This document shows, piece by piece, positions 11,855 to 22,999 of a stretch of DNA of 64,000 nucleotides. The translations under genes were made by a program, and so were the position numbers. How positions within the stretch are numbered: position 1 is the first letter of the stretch; each line of letters opens with the position of its first letter. The notes beneath the pieces are model-generated. The model did not search any database, was not told the DNA's origin, and saw nothing but the letters and a program-made list of their open reading frames with translations. The stretch comes from Coptis chinensis (taxonomy: Eukaryota; Streptophyta; Magnoliopsida; Ranunculales; Ranunculaceae), in NCBI GenBank assembly GCA_015680905.1, contig CM027381.1, positions 91,413,501 to 91,477,500 on the forward strand. Reading direction: 5' to 3'.

Positions 11855-12683
11855 CTAATATTATTATATATGTTCCTACCTATAAAATAGAATATTAGAC
11901 ATAACTAATATATCTAGGCAGAAATTTTTAGGAAATAACCTACTATTAAGCTGGAAATGCAAGTACGTAAATCAAATATCTGACATAAATATTATACAAG
12001 ACTAGAAAAATAAACTAGCTCTACCGATGATCCCGAGGGTGCGCAGAAGAATCCTCGGGCCGAGAAGAAAAACGGGGAGTTTTGTGGACGCCGCGATGCG
12101 AGCTCTCTGGAGCTAACCGCTCCGGATATCACCCAAAGTATCCATCACCGAGCACGAATCGATCTTTGGCTCGCCATGAACATTCATTGAACCGGTTCCG
12201 GCGAGTAAGCATATGGTCTGAAAATGCAGTCATGGAAGTTCTCATTTCTTTTGGAATTCGCCCATCATTTGTCATCATCGACTTCGTGGAAGTGGTCATA
12301 TCGTCCTTAACTCACCCAAGGTACGTCTCATCGATGCACGGCGAAAGTGTACATGTCTCTCAAACCACCTGTTCACAGACGTAAGGCCTCTATGGGGTGG
12401 GTGATCTTACTCATGGCGCCCTCATCAAAGTAGGGTGGTTGAGATGAGCCTACGCTAAGCGTGCTTTCGGCAGCCCTAGGTCTTGTATGTAGGTTCTCCA
12501 AGGGTCGGTATGCATTTCTTGAAGACAAGCATATTCTCATATTGTGGTATAGGGAGTAGCGGGGTGGTGGACAAAACCCAAGGTAATCATAACTTGTGTT
12601 ACCGCAATGCAAGAGGGGCCGATCTAAAGCGTGGCATGTGTAATAATATCAAAAAGAAAGGTAACGATGCAGAAGTTACCCTT
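11855..12683. other. Unassigned sequence, probably retroelement remnant
   Basis: From about 12020 base composition becomes more GC-rich, like the Athila-type element to the right. Short open frames on both strands match nothing I recognise. It may be the downstream end of that element. Confidence 0.35.
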
Positions 12684-13148
12684 TCACTCCTGGAGGATCC
12701 AGAGAAGGTGGAGGAAGGTCTTGTTGATGTCTGAGGTCTTTGAGGTACCAATGACGTTCAGTCCCAGCCATTGAGTCACAGCCAACTGGTTCCGTCGCAC
12801 CGAATGCTGATACGCACATTTTCCGTCTATGTTGTACTCTCCCTCGATTAGCATGTTGAGCATTAGGTCGTAAGTCCGTGGGTACACGGACTGCTGCTGA
12901 GTCAGCATGTGGTCGACCAGAGGAATGCCCGTGATCCCAGAGAGCAAAATAGGTGTGACTTCGTGGTGCACACCCCCGACGGTAACCCAAAAATGGTTGC
13001 CATTAAAGCTCCCATTATCGTAGAATTTCATCACCAAATCCTTTGAATAAAGCCCTCCATTAGCATATAACAAGTACTCCCATCCTCTAGAGTGGATTTC
13101 ATTATCAAAGAATGGAGCAAACATCCCGTTTCCAAAAAATTTCTCCAC
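12684..13148 (-). CDS. Putative plant transposon protein fragment (Athila accessory ORF?)
   Basis: A 154-residue open frame beginning MEKFFGNGMFAPFFDN, with NRGW-like motif HSRGWEYLLYANGG and VTVGGVHHEVTPILLSGITG. This pattern resembles the family annotated as putative plant transposon protein, found around Athila-like retroelements. It lies downstream of integrase on the same strand, where Athila elements often carry an extra (env-position) ORF. The C-terminal half is missing. Family assignment is moderate, and membership of the neighbouring element is inference. Confidence 0.5.
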   Translation of the reverse strand: MEKFFGNGMFAPFFDNEIHSRGWEYLLYANGGLYSKDLVMKFYDNGSFNGNHFWVTVGGVHHEVTPILLSGITGIPLVDHMLTQQQSVYPRTYDLMLNMLIEGEYNIDGKCAYQHSVRRNQLAVTQWLGLNVIGTSKTSDINKTFLHLLWILQE

Positions 13149-13159
13149 ACAATACGCCT

Positions 13160-14605
13160 GTTACCGGCCATCACTGGTCTTAGGGATAGGCTGGATATTG
13201 ATTAATGATGAGGTGAAGAAATGAAACTTGCTGACGGAAGGGAATTGTGGTAGGAGTTGTAACAGTCTCGCGAGACCGGATTTAGTGTGGGCCTATCTCG
13301 TGCGAGACTTAAACGAGCGGGGGCAAGATCCGGTTTTTTGGGAAAAAGAAGGATGTAAGGATGCGCGTGTTTTGGGTTTTTCGTGTTTAAATGGACCGAG
13401 AATTCGATATTTTGGTTGGGCCAAAATTTTTTCCCAAGCCCAAATCAAGCCTAAAGCCCGATTTAAGCCTAAAAAATCCAAATGCTTACCCACGACTCGT
13501 TTGGACTCCGAATTGGACGAATGAGATATCGAAATGATCGACACGAAAAATGCTATCCAATTGTATGAGTCATCCTCAAAGGTCACAAGAGTTTTTGAAA
13601 AGAAGGAGAATGTTTTATTTATAAACAAAGGTTTTATTTATAAACAAGGGAGATATACGTGAAAAACACTGGATGTCCAGAAGAGTCACCATCTTAAATC
13701 ATAGACAACTGTCATGTCGGCTATGGAGCAAACCCAATCCAACCAGACTGTGGCTTTACCTCTATGTATTATGGGGTTAGGGGCAGGACGGTACCATCCT
13801 GGACCGTGCGCGCTACGGTCTAATAAAATTGCCCTTATTACATACGGCTATCCTCAAACCGCCCCAAGGGAACTCAAAGTAACCAATTCTAGGGTTGGTC
13901 TGGTGGAATCCATTGCCCGTTTGTGTTCCAAGTATGCGTCATTTGAGGTTGGACACGAATCTCATGTGCAAAACTTAATGCAAAGGGAAAAGGCAACAAT
14001 ATAAACATATCTACAAGGTGAGTCTTTTAACATCGGATCCTCAAGACGAGTCGAGTCTTTTAACGTCAGATTCTCAAGACGAATCGGGTCTTTTAACGTC
14101 AGATTCTCAAGACGAATCCCAACCTGTGGGAGAAACGGCGCGTATTAATTTAAGATTATTCCCGCGGTGGTGTCGGACAAAAGTATACCTTAAACTGGCT
14201 AGTATCGGATAGGAAGTCAAGACCTAGCGTAAGGGTGTTTGACAATGCATACACCAGCCCATCCTTCGCGCACGTCGTTTACGAGAAAAAGTACTATGAC
14301 CATTCCCTATTCGTGATGAGTGAGACTTACACCAAATGATTAGCTGAAGTTCGCGAGGTAGAGAGTAGAAAAAGGAAGAGAAGGAAGGAGGTGAAATTTT
14401 AGGTACCCATCGTTTACCGAAAAGCACGTTTGCTCGTGTTGCAGAAGACATTTATACTCAGTTTTGAAATAGAGTTTTCGTGGACTAAGGTTCCGGCACT
14501 TGCAACCACACACTTCAAAGAACTATGGAGATCATAAGATAGAAGATGGCCCGGCTACCAAAATGGCATACCCTCTATAGAAACAAGATTGAGACGCCAA
14601 AGCGA
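13160..14605. other. Non-coding retroelement region, possible LTR
   Basis: No protein motif on either strand. Contains a tandem 20-bp repeat at about 13610-13650 (GTTTTATTTATAAACAA twice) and a triple 33-bp repeat at about 14020-14120. The position beyond integrase and the short internal repeats fit a 3' untranslated region or LTR of the Athila-type element; a matching partner was not found. Confidence 0.35.
14020..14120 (+). repeat. 33-bp tandem repeat, three copies
   Basis: Three adjacent copies of a unit beginning GAGTCTTTTAACGTCAGATT and ending CTCAAGACGAATC, differing at a few positions. Eleven codons per unit, so all three read as LTSDSQDES in one frame, but no gene context supports translation. 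Confidence 0.85.
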
Positions 14606-14610
14606 AACAT

Positions 14611-15650
14611 CTAGTCAGGTGTAGACCGGGGATCGAAGAAGAGTCCATTCAACATCCGGTGGCGTAATTCGTGATAATGTTTTAGGCGTTGTCCATTGAC
14701 TTGAAATTCGCTGTTATCTTGTGGATTAAGCAAAGAGATTGCCCCATAATGTTTCACAGCTGACACAATGAAAGGACCAGACCATCGTGTTTTCAATTTA
14801 CCAGGAAAAATGTGTAATCTAAAGTTGTACAGTAAAACTTTTTGGTCAATTTTAAAATCCTTACGCAAAATGTGCTTGTCATGCACTCTTTTCATGTTAT
14901 CTTTGTAGGATTTCGAGAGATCATAAGCATCTCTCCGAATCTCCTCAAGCTCATTTAATTGCAGTTTTCGCTTCTCGCCTGCCTCGATGATATTGTAATT
15001 GAGGCTTTTGATGGCCCAAAGGGAACGATGCTCAAGTTAAACTGGCAGATGACAATGTTTTCCAAAAACAATGCGGTAAGGAGACATCCCTATAGGTGTC
15101 TTAAATGTTGTTCGGTATGCCCACAAGGCATCCGATAAGCGGAGAGACCAGTCCTTTCTTGATAGGTTGACAATTTTCTCCATAATAGATTTTATCTCTC
15201 TGTTGGAGACTTCCACTTGACCACTCGTTTGTGGGTGATATGGAGTAGCAACCTTGTGAGTAACTCCATATTTCTTCATTAAAAACCCAAAAATTTTATT
15301 ACAAAAATGTGTACCCCCATCACTGATGGTAGCTTTGGGGACACCAAAATGAGAGAAAATGTTTTCTTTAACAAATTTCACGACAGTCTTATAGTCATTT
15401 GAGCGACATGCGAGTGCCTCAATCTATTTGGACACATAGTCTACAGCAACTAAAATGTATAGAAAATATTGAAAAATAGGGAAAGGTCCCATAAAATAAA
15501 TTCCCCAAAGATAAAAAATTTCCACAATCAAGATAGGATTTAGGGGCATCATATTTCGTTTGGTAATTCGACCTAGGTGCTGATAACGAATGCAAGCTAT
15601 GCAATGTTCGTGTGCATCGCAAAAAAGGGTAGGCCAGTAAAAACCACATT
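14611..15650 (-). pseudogene. Athila-type integrase
   Basis: The minus strand reads [20 protein letters not shown] (second catalytic Asp), then [20 protein letters not shown] (catalytic Glu), then [20 protein letters not shown] and FGKHCHLPV. The downstream piece (14895-14611) reads KILRKDFKIDQKVLLYNFRL-like C-terminal sequence with RWSGPF. The zinc-binding N-terminus lies in 15650-15590 (AMHTNIA and nearby) but is frame-broken. A stop or frame change separates 15037 from 14895. Together these form a DDE integrase that would insert the cDNA, but it is not intact. Confidence 0.85.
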
Positions 15651-15798
15651 GTAATACCTTGGCCGCAGTTTTCTTTCCATTAAAATAACCTCTGCAAGAT
15701 TGTTCATGGCAAAAGGATAATACGTCGGTGTGCTCCCAGTCGGGAATACAGCGACAAATGAGTTGGTCGGAACAATACTTAAAGAGGTAGGGGTCATC

Positions 15799-17530
15799 CT
15801 AAAAATAATATTTTACAGTGGATAAGAACTTTTTATGATCAAGACGTGACCAAGAGGAAGAAACTTCCTCAGTAACTAAGTAGTTAACAATATCCGCGTA
15901 CCATGGAGATGAGAAAATAGAGTACAAATATTTGTCTGGGAAGGAATCACAGATGGCTTCTGAATCACTATCAATGTCACTAACCAGCCTTGATAAATGG
16001 TCGGCCCGCGACATTTTTCGTTCCTTTCTTGTCCTTGATTTCCGTGGTGAATTCTTGCAAGAGAAGGATCCGTAGGAACAATCGTTGTTTTCGTCCTTTT
16101 TCGCAGTAAGTACCGGCGCGGCATGGTCGGTATATCACGATGGTGGATGTTCCAACTAGGTAAGGGCTTAAACTTATCCAAAGCATAGACAACAGCTAGG
16201 AACTCTTTTTCGGTTGTTATGTAATTACGTTGAGAGTCATTAAGAGTTTTACTAAGCGTAGTAAATGACAACGGGTTTGTCATCACGTCGTTGGCCTAGT
16301 ACGGCGCCAATAGCAAAGTTGCTAAGCGTCACACATTAGTTCGAATGGTTGAGACCAATCGGGAGGTTGAATGATAGGAGCGGTAGTCGAGGCGGTTTTA
16401 GAGTATCAAAAGCTTGTTTGCAATTGAAATTGAAGTCGAATCTCGCATCCTTAAGCGAGGAGATTGGTTAAAGGTCGAGCAACTTTAGAAAAATCCTTAA
16501 TGAATCTCTGAAAAACCGTGGCCTAAAAAGGCACGGATATCAATTTAACTATGCATTGGGAAAGGTAGCGAAGAAATTTTAACAATTTTAGCTTTATCAA
16601 CCTCTATCCCGCTTTTTGAAACAATATGACCTAGAACAAGTCCTTTGGTAACCATGAAATGACACTTCTCCCAATTGAGTACCAGATTTTTCTCTTCGCA
16701 ACGCTGCTAATACTTTAGAAAGGTTGATGACGGTCGTCAAAGGAATTTCCGTAGATGGAAAAATCGTCCATGAAGACTTCCATATAACGTTCTACCATAT
16801 CGAAAATGTGAAGCATGTAGCGTTGGAAGGTGCACAGGGCATTACAAAGACCAAAAGGCATTCGATGCGTATGCAAAGGTTCCAAAGGGACACGTGAAAG
16901 TTGTCTTTTCTTGATCGGCGGGATCGATGACAATTTGGAAGTATCCGGAATAGCCATCAAGAAAATAGTAGTAAGCATGACCGGCTAAACGTTCTAGCAT
17001 CTGGTCAATGAATGGGAGAGGGAAGTGATCTTTACGAGTTCTGGCATTAAGTTTGCGATAGTTAATGCAAATTCTCCATTTTATGGAATGCGAGTGGAGA
17101 TGCACTCACCATTTTCATTTTGTACAACTTGAATGCCGAACTTTTTGGGAACAACGTGAACAGGACTAACCCAATCACTATTAGAAATAGGGTATATGAT
17201 ACCCGCATCAAATAAACGTAAAACTTCCTTCATGGCGGGATTAAGGCGGCGTTGTGGTTCTTGCGATGTCTTTGTGCCGTCATCGAGATGTATGCGATGC
17301 GTGCATATGCTAGGGTATATTCCATTGATATCATCTAAGGACCATCCGATAGCGGAGTGGTGTTCACGAATGACATGAATCAAACGTGCCTCTTCGTCGG
17401 TAGTTAAGTGAGCAGAAATTATTATAGGGTGACTACCATCGAGATTGAGATGCACGTACTTCAAATTAGAGGGTAGAGGTTTTAAATCCAGAGTTAGAGG
17501 ATTGGGGATCAAGGATTCGTGAGGGATCAT
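15799..17530 (-). pseudogene. Athila-type reverse transcriptase and RNase H
   Basis: RT begins near 17530. Visible motifs in order: GIIYPISNSDWVSPVHVVPK, then INYRKLNARTRKDHFPLPFI, DGYSGYFQIVI, then MPFGLCNALCTFQRYM and MEVFMDDFSIYG, the YxDD-type catalytic motif (here FMDD). RNase H is recognisable from SQRNYITTEKEFLAVVYALD at about 16200, and the connecting region from MSRADHLSRLV. Frame shifts occur at about 17100 and 16900, and 16300-16700 is only readable in pieces. It copies RNA to DNA in intact relatives; this copy is inactive. Confidence 0.85.
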
Positions 17531-17563
17531 CTCTTCAATGGAAAAGAGCGAATCCGGTTCTCC

Positions 17564-18145
17564 TTAATCAGTTTGCAACACAGCAGTAGGATCAAATAGT
17601 GGTACCGACTCTAATAATGTGTGGACATCCTTTATGTACGAGTCATCATCAAACTCAGGATTATCAAAAGAAAGAAATTGGTGTATCTCGTCTGGGGGAA
17701 AAGAGTTTGTGAAATAATCATGTTCCAGTCTATCAACCAAACTAATCTCGCCCTCCATTATAGGATCGAGAAATTGTTTCATTAATTTGAATATGATGAG
17801 TTCGACAGAAAGGTTCCCGAAAGACAATGTCATTGAACCGTCCCGACAATTGATGAGAGCGTTAGCAGTTGCAAGAAAAGGACGTCCCAAGATGATAGGA
17901 ATGGAGTCACAGGCCACTTCAGTATCTAAAATGACAAAATCAACTGGGTAGTAAAAATCTTGGACCTTGACTATGACGTTCTCTACTATGCCCTTTGGGT
18001 ACTTGATGGAGCGATCCGCGAGTTGCAGAGTCATATTGGTAGGTTTTAATTCATGAAGACCTAACTGCTTAAATAAGTAGTAGGGAAGTAGGTTAACACT
18101 GGCACCTAGGTCTAAAAGTGCGGTAGCGGTATACTTGTCGCCCAA
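17564..18145 (-). pseudogene. Athila-type aspartic protease
   Basis: A 193-residue open segment with ALLDLGASVNLLPYYLFKQL, the Athila version of the retroviral-type Asp-x-Gly active site (DLGAS rather than DTGAS), followed by VDFVILDTE and ILGRPFLATANALINC, typical flap and C-terminal motifs. It overlaps the preceding linker frame (18791-18093) by about 50 bases in another frame, so a small indel interrupts gag-pro. Confidence 0.8.
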
Positions 18146-20193
18146 CGTGCATGGTAGATACGGTTAATTGGTCCTTGTACTTTACCACACCATTGGTAGT
18201 GGTAATCGAGGGAAACTGCTCAGTGAGGAACACTTGTTGAGGAACATTCGTACGTCGTTTGGTGGTGCACATGTCCTTCAAAAACTTGGCATGCTTGGGT
18301 AAATGCTTAAGCGCATCTAGGAAAGATAAGTTTATGGTCAAATTTTTGAAGGTTTCACGGATCTTATTGAAATGTTCGTCACGTTTGTTCTTTACCAAAC
18401 GGGCAGGGAACAAAGCTTTTGGGCGGAATCGCGCATAAGGATCAGTGGCGTCTTTCCCTTGGGATGTGGGTGTAGAATTGGAAGGTACAACTTCGTCCGT
18501 TATAGGTTGGGAAGTAGGAGTTGGAAGGACGTCAGCCGTGGTTTCCGTTGATTCCTCGTCTGGCATACGTATTTTATTGTCGATAGTTCGGCCAGAACGA
18601 AGAGTGGTAATGGCATTTACCTCACCCTGGCTTGGATTACTAGATCTTGGTGCATTGTTGAGTTCAAAGGCGGTGTTTGTAGGCTTAGGGTTTGAACCGC
18701 TTTGTCCGGGGAAACGCTTTTGACTTTTATCCTGAGCTAACAGCTGAAGAGACTGTTGGATAGAAGCTAAGATTTGATTCTGTTGATTCATGTATGTCAG
18801 AAAAGTTTCATTTGTTTTATCTACTGTGGATTGTACCAGTGAGCGAACAGCAGAACTAGTTCACGGTTATTATTTACGGGTTGATTTTGGTAGCCATATT
18901 CTTGATTAGCGGGAACAAGGTTGCGGTTGTTTTGGTACCCTATATTGTTGGGAAAATTACTTTGTCCTTGCTGGAATTGCGGAGGATTTCCTTGACGATA
19001 GGAATTGTAGTTCGCGGGTGGTCGTACAGGAACGTTGTTGACACCCGGAGGAGCTTGTGGTTGGGCAGGGGGTGCCCAAGCTAAATTCGGATGTTGTCAC
19101 CAAGGTGCATTAGGGACGTTGAAAGCATAAGCCTCTTCGTGAAGGTTGGGGAGGGCACTTTCGATACCAAAGGACAATAAAAATCGGCGCTTTCGGGACT
19201 TAAGCAAAGAGGACATGGGGAAGCGTTGGCAGCCATGACCTGTTTGGGTTTTTGATCATTTACTTGTACCGAAAGAGCATCGACCTTTTTGTTTAGGGAC
19301 TCGATTAGATTTTTTAATTCCGGATCGGGTTTGACCTCGAACATAGACGTAACTTTGGTAGGGGTGTCTTTAGAAGATCTGGAAGAATCAGTGTTTCTCC
19401 AATGGGTGCTTCGTGAAGCCTGTTTCTCAAGAAAAGTGTATGCTTCAGTAGCGCCCTTGTCCATGAAACAACCGCCGTTCATGATATCTAAGGTTTCATT
19501 TTGATGGTCAGAGAGACCATTAAAGAATGAACGGACTAATACAGCGGTGTCGAGTTGATGATGGGGACATTCGAGAAGTAGATCAGTAAATCTGCTCCAT
19601 GCTTCCGAAAAGGATTCTTGGGGGTGCTGGCAAAAGAATTGAATCTTTTGAAGCATTTCTGTAGTTTTCTTCTGAGTATAGAACTTTATCATGAATGTTT
19701 GTATGAGTTTGGCCCATGTGTCAATGGATTGCGGCACTTCGCCTGTGAGCCAAACTGAAGCTTTATGAGCTAAGGTGAAGGGAAACAACTTAAGCAAGAC
19801 TTGTTTGTTGGTAACAGTCGGATGGCGGAAAGTGGTGACTACTTGTTGCATCCGACGAAGGTGATTGTATAGTTTTTCATGGTCTAGACCATGGTAAACA
19901 GGTAACAAACCGAAAATGTTTGGCGGAATTCGAAAATCACCTACAATAGCATCAAGTTTAATGCAAGAAGTAGGTCCTTCTTGTAAGGCAATATAGACAT
20001 CCGAAAGGGGTTTCTCGACTGTGGGATTTTCCTGGGCCATAATTAAGGGAGATGACGGCAACGGAGATGTTTGACGAGGTTGGTTTACGGAGGAGGAACT
20101 ATGTCTAGGAGATAGCATAAGCAGCTGTTTATTGTATTTCCGACGCCGATATGTAAGTTCTAATTCCTTATGTTTACCAGACCGTAGTCTCAT
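18093..20193 (-). pseudogene. Athila-type Gag
   Basis: Starts at the ATG complementary to 20193 (MRLRSGKHKELELTYRRRKY). The retrotransposon gag core is at residues about 90-230 (HLRRMQQVVTTFRHP, LFPFTLAHKASVWL, SFSEAWSRFTDLLLECPHH). The first frame runs to 19081. The linker to protease continues at 18791-18093 in another frame with LSFLDALKHLPKHAKFLKDM, a conserved Athila phrase. A break lies between about 19150 and 18790, where a zinc-knuckle region would be expected. It would form the virus-like particle in an active element. Confidence 0.8.
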
Positions 20194-20329
20194 ACAAATG
20201 TAAATTTTAATTTAAGGCTCATAAGGAACAAATTACGACTGGAGGTTTTAGAATTAAGAAAAGAAAGAGGTGAAGCACGTCTTCCTGAGCTATTGCTAAC
20301 TTGAGTAGGTAAGTTAGGATACTCTGTGG

Positions 20330-20435
20330 CATCTCTCTTCATATGGGGCCAAAAATACCCCTGCGATATCAATATGTGTGTGGTTGTTCGCCCAGCTGAG
20401 TGACTTCCACAATCACCTTCGTGCACCTTGGCCAA
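20330..20435 (-). pseudogene. Tat-type integrase, N-terminal stub
   Basis: Reads HEGDCGSHSAGRTT and GYFWPHMKRDATEY, the first part of the HHCC zinc finger. After that the sequence no longer matches the sister integrase (which continues CEKCQRF at about 42530), marking the junction with the Athila-type element. Confidence 0.8.
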
Positions 20436-20450
20436 AACTTCTTGAACCTG

Positions 20451-22999
20451 CTACGGCCCTATGCACTTTAACATTGGTCCGCTGAAATTTCTCCTATACA
20501 GATCCCCATATAGTAATGTGTACCTTTGACTTACTTGTTCCATCTTTCGTCTCTCTTGTTTGTTTTCTATCTCTACCCCCATCAGAAAAGTTTTTATGGG
20601 TGTTATCCAACCTGGATCCTTCTCAGTGGTAAACCAAACACCTTCCTCCTCTGATGTACTTGGTTTGCTCAACACCCTCACTTCAATAGACCGACCCTCT
20701 GTCCTTGGAAGCACTGCAGCCACATAAGCCAATGCGTCGGCATGTCTATTCTCTCTGCAGCCCAAGTGGGTAAACTTAATCTTATTGAACTTGCTTGCTT
20801 TTCTTTGTAGGACATCCAGGTATCTCGCCATCCTTGGGCAGCGGGCCACAAACCCCCCATTCACTTGACAAATTACCAAGTTTGAATCAGAGTAAACAAA
20901 CAATTCGCTTATCCCCAGATCTTGTGCCAAATCTAATCTTGCTACACTGCTTCATATTCAGACTCATTATTAGAAGCCGCAAATCCCAATTTCATCGATA
21001 ACTCTAGCTGAGTGTTCTCAGAAGTCACCAGGACAATGCCAATTATGTTCCCTGTATCTATAGCGGAGCCATCTGTGAAAACTCTCCATCCGTTCCGCCT
21101 ATCCCAAGGATCCAAGGGATCACGATTAGGTTCCCCTTCCTATTCCATGACCATTTCCTCTCCCCATGTTGGGTCCTCGGCTGGGAATCCTGCTAGAAAC
21201 TCAGCCATGACTTGTGCCTTTTCTGCCGTTCGGATCTGGTATTGAATCTCATAACAACTAAGCATCATCGCCCATTTTAACATTCTGCCTGACTTCTCTG
21301 CTTTCAACGCTTGCTTGAGGGGTAGATTCGTTATTACCACCACTGAATGGGCCTCGAAATAAGGCTTCAACTTTAAAGCAGAAAATATCAAAGCCAAAGC
21401 GTACTTTTCAATTCTATTGTATCGTGTCTCCGCGTCCAGCATTGTTTTACTCTGAAAGTAAATTGGCTTTTCTACTTTGTCAACGACTTGCACGAGGACT
21501 AAGCTTACCGCGTACTCCAAAACTCCTAAATACAAATACAATTTCTCCCCCTGTTTTAGTCGTGACAGTAAAGGTGCCTTTCCTAAATAACTCTTCAACT
21601 CTTGAAAGGTTTTTTCACACTCCGCAGTCCATTGGAAATCCGGTGTTTTCCTCAATAAACTATACAGTGGTCGGCATTTGTCCGACGATTTGGAAATAAA
21701 TATGTTCAGTGCGGCGACCCTTCCAGCCAACCGTTGTACTTCTTTCACATTTTGAGGGGATGACATTTCTATCAACGATCTAATCTGCTCGGTATTCGCC
21801 TCTATTCCACGGTACGTGACTATGTAACCCAAGAACTTTCTTGAAGTTACCCCAAAGGTGCATTTCTCGGGGTTGAGTTTTAGTTTATGCCTCCGCAGTA
21901 TGCGAAAAGTCTCTTGGAGACCTTCTAAATGTTCCTCTCCTGACATGCTTTTTCCACCATGTCGTCTATATATATATCTCCATCCCCTTTCGAATCTTGC
22001 CTTCAAACATCTTTTCTCCTAACCGCTGAAATGTGTCCCTAGTATTTTTCAAACCAAAGGGCATCCTCGTGTAGCAGTAGGTACCACTTTCCACTACGAA
22101 GGTTGTCTTCTCCTGATCTGGGCCGAACATCACAACCTGATTGTATCCCATGGAAGCGTCCATGAAAGAAAATACTTTGAAACCTGCAGTTCTGTCCACT
22201 AACTCGTCCACCTGAGGCATAGGGTAACAATCTTTAGGACACTCTTTGTTTACATCCGTAAAATCCACACACATCCTGACTTTGCTGTTCTTTTTTGGAA
22301 CTGCGACCACATTGGACAGCCATTCTGTGAACTCTACATCCCTTATTATCCCAACCCCCTTCAGTCGTATAACCTCTTCGTGAATCCCCTCAGCGTACTT
22401 GGGTCTAACGCTTCTCATTTTTTGTCTTCAGGCTTCACATCTTCCTTCATATGCAAGTGATGACAGGCAAACTCTGGGTCTAACCCCGTGATATCCTCAA
22501 TTGCCCACACAAATATATCCATATTCTCTGCAAAAAACTGCACCAGCTTACTCTTCCATTCCTCTGGCAAGTCAGACCTCACTGATGTAAATTTCTCCTC
22601 ATTTCCAATTCCTAGGTTCACTACCTCAATCTCATCCAAAGTTTTTAGACCCACTGGATGCTCGTACCCTTCAGTCGCACCCGCCTCCTGTAATTGCTAT
22701 GCTATTCCATGTTCGCGGGCCGAACCTTCCCCTTTCGTTCCTCAGACCATACTCTTCACGGTCACTTGTTGGATGTTCAGCGCAGCCAATTGATCCCCTC
22801 TTATTTCATACATCCCCCCATTCGTGGGGAAACGGATCACCTGGTAATATGTTGACGAAATTGCCTTCATTTCATGGATCCATCTTCTCCCTAGGATTGC
22901 ATTATACTGGGAATCAGTGTCCACCACCATAAATCTTGTGAATACCATCGTCGGACCAGCTATTATTGGTAGAACTAGCTCCCCTATGGGCTTTGTCAT
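20451..22999 (-). pseudogene. Tat-type protease end, RT and dual RNase H
   Basis: Segments 22999-22742 (NAILGRRWIHEMKA) and 22654-22415 lead into RT (22418-21966: VRMCVDFTDVNKECPKD, MPFGLKNTRDTFQRLGEKMF). The YxDD catalytic motif is destroyed: a TA-repeat tract at 21967-21977 shifts the frame just after MEIYI, where the sister element reads IYIDDMV. RT thumb and first RNase H follow (22006-21140). The second, archaeal-type RNase H characteristic of Tat elements reads ELFVYSDSNLVICQVNGGF and ENRHADALAYVAA (20930-20640). Confidence 0.8.

Larger units (their letters stand above)
12680..20330 (-). mobile_element. Athila-type Ty3/gypsy retrotransposon, degenerate, no clear LTRs
   Basis: Order on the minus strand is gag (20193-19081), gag-protease linker (18791-18093), protease (18145-17564), RT (17530-16715), RNase H (about 16290-15799), integrase (about 15650-14611), then non-coding sequence and an accessory ORF. 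Athila traits are the MRLRSGK start, the protease motif DLGASVNLLP, the RT motif FMDDF, the phrase WYADIVNYLVTEE, and FGKHCHLPV after the integrase core. Several frame breaks show that it is inactive. No LTR pair could be matched, and the 5' side ends abruptly against another element at about 20200-20330. An LTR may be hidden in 13160-14600, but I could not prove it. Confidence 0.8.

Noticed and set aside
13160-14605. Definite Athila LTR
   Set aside because: No second copy exists in the window and TG...CA borders could not be fixed, so it is only listed as possible.
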